Assembly (NCBI GenBank): GCA_033239005.1
Contig: BSQZ01000051.1
Location: 852,501-916,500 of the forward strand
DNA length: 64,000 nt
Direction: 5' to 3'
Source of the DNA: Lamellibrachia satsuma
Lineage: Eukaryota > Annelida > Polychaeta > Sabellida > Siboglinidae
The translations under genes were made by a program, and so were the position numbers. Numbering within the stretch: position 1 is the first letter of the stretch; each line of letters begins with the position of its first letter. Under the pieces are notes generated by a model, which had not been told where the DNA came from, searched no databases, and was given only the letters and a program-made list of their open reading frames with translations. Below are positions 63,455 through 64,000 of this stretch, piece by piece.

Positions 63455-63790
63455 ATTAATATATAGAATTCAGCAGTGCGGATGTGGGTAGGATAGAGAT
63501 AGTTCAGTGTGGATGTGGGTAGGACTGACAGAGTTCAGTGTGGATGTGGGTAGGATTGAAATAGTTCAGTAGGGATGTGGGTAGGACTGAGAGTTCAGTG
63601 TGGATGTGGGTAGGACTGAGAGAGTTCAGAGTGGATGTGGGTAGGACTGAGAGTTTAGCAGTGTGGATGTGGGTAGGACTGAGAGCTTAGCAGTGCGGAT
63701 GTGGGTAGGATTGAAATAGTTCAGTGTGGATAGGACTGAGAGAGTTGAGCAGTGCGGATGTGGGTAGGAATGAGAGAGTACATGGTGGTT
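63455..63790. repeat. Minisatellite, unit about 30 bp, about 11 copies
   Basis: GTGTGGATGTGGGTAGGACT then GAGAGAGTTCA, with length variants; starts at the 5' break of the LINE remnant. The remaining 200 bases to the window end hold nothing recognisable. Confidence 0.93.
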
Positions 63791-64000
63791 GGTTTCTCAA
63801 TCAAACTGTATCAACCTCACTTAGTGGTTATGCACTGGCCTTTCTGTTTGTGAGAGCAGATGCATACAATGTATGACTGTCTATCATTTTGAGATAAAGT
63901 CCCAACTGTCAATATATAACTGTTTATAGTTATCAATCTCCCTTTATTTTTAAATAAAAAATACAACATGATTGCGTTATTACGACAGTACCATGGCCAC

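Overview
The window is eukaryotic nuclear DNA from an animal. It is AT-rich and carries one very large, intron-rich gene on the minus strand, buried in minisatellites and transposon remnants. I can place 37 consecutive GT-AG exons between 48764 and 5436. All exon phases agree, and together they give 6402 bp, exactly 2134 codons with no internal stop. Comparison from memory with vertebrate neurobeachin (NBEA) and LRBA shows near-continuous similarity, so this is the middle of an invertebrate NBEA/LRBA orthologue (Drosophila rugose family). The single NBEA/LRBA-type gene, its long introns and the transposon types suggest a marine invertebrate, perhaps a mollusc. That placement is inference.

Layout, following transcription from right to left. 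49-64 kb holds no exon I can recognise. It contains a 5'-truncated non-LTR retrotransposon (about 61.2-63.45 kb), two non-autonomous hAT-like elements with 8-bp target-site duplications, several inverted-repeat MITEs and many minisatellites. It is probably an upstream intron or 5' flank. 48.8-41.1 kb encodes the N-terminal armadillo-like part and most of the concanavalin A-like (LamG) domain. 39.2-25.0 kb encodes the rest of that domain and the DUF4704/DUF4800-type helical region. 23.5-13.5 kb encodes linker exons rich in Glu, Lys, Ser and Thr around conserved islands. 14.3-10.0 kb encodes the DUF1088 region. 9.2-5.4 kb leads into the first strands of the PH-BEACH domain. The remaining PH-BEACH, BEACH and WD40 exons are not in 1-5435 and must lie beyond the left edge. 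The first exon or exons are also missing, so the gene is partial at both ends.

The most unusual feature is the structure of the introns. Many introns carry a private tandem repeat. In at least six places the repeat unit is a copy of an exon edge together with its splice site: donor edges at 9.9, 20.9, 32.7 and 38.6-39.06 kb, and acceptor edges at 25.2 and 32.35-32.6 kb. At 32.35-32.6 kb the unit is 66 bp, open and in frame, so using an upstream copy of the acceptor would insert 22, 44 or 66 residues. The intron between 32349 and 32761 is built almost wholly from copies of its two flanking exon edges. Separately, a 20-bp satellite of about 59 units (23731-24912) has grown inside one copy of a tRNA-derived dispersed repeat whose unexpanded copies survive at 9.66, 26.5 and 41.9 kb.

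If the gene works as in other animals, its product is a large cytosolic scaffold on Golgi and endosomal membranes that guides trafficking of membrane proteins and may anchor protein kinase A. Only the regions listed can be judged from sequence; all domain assignments rest on remembered family sequences and not on a search.
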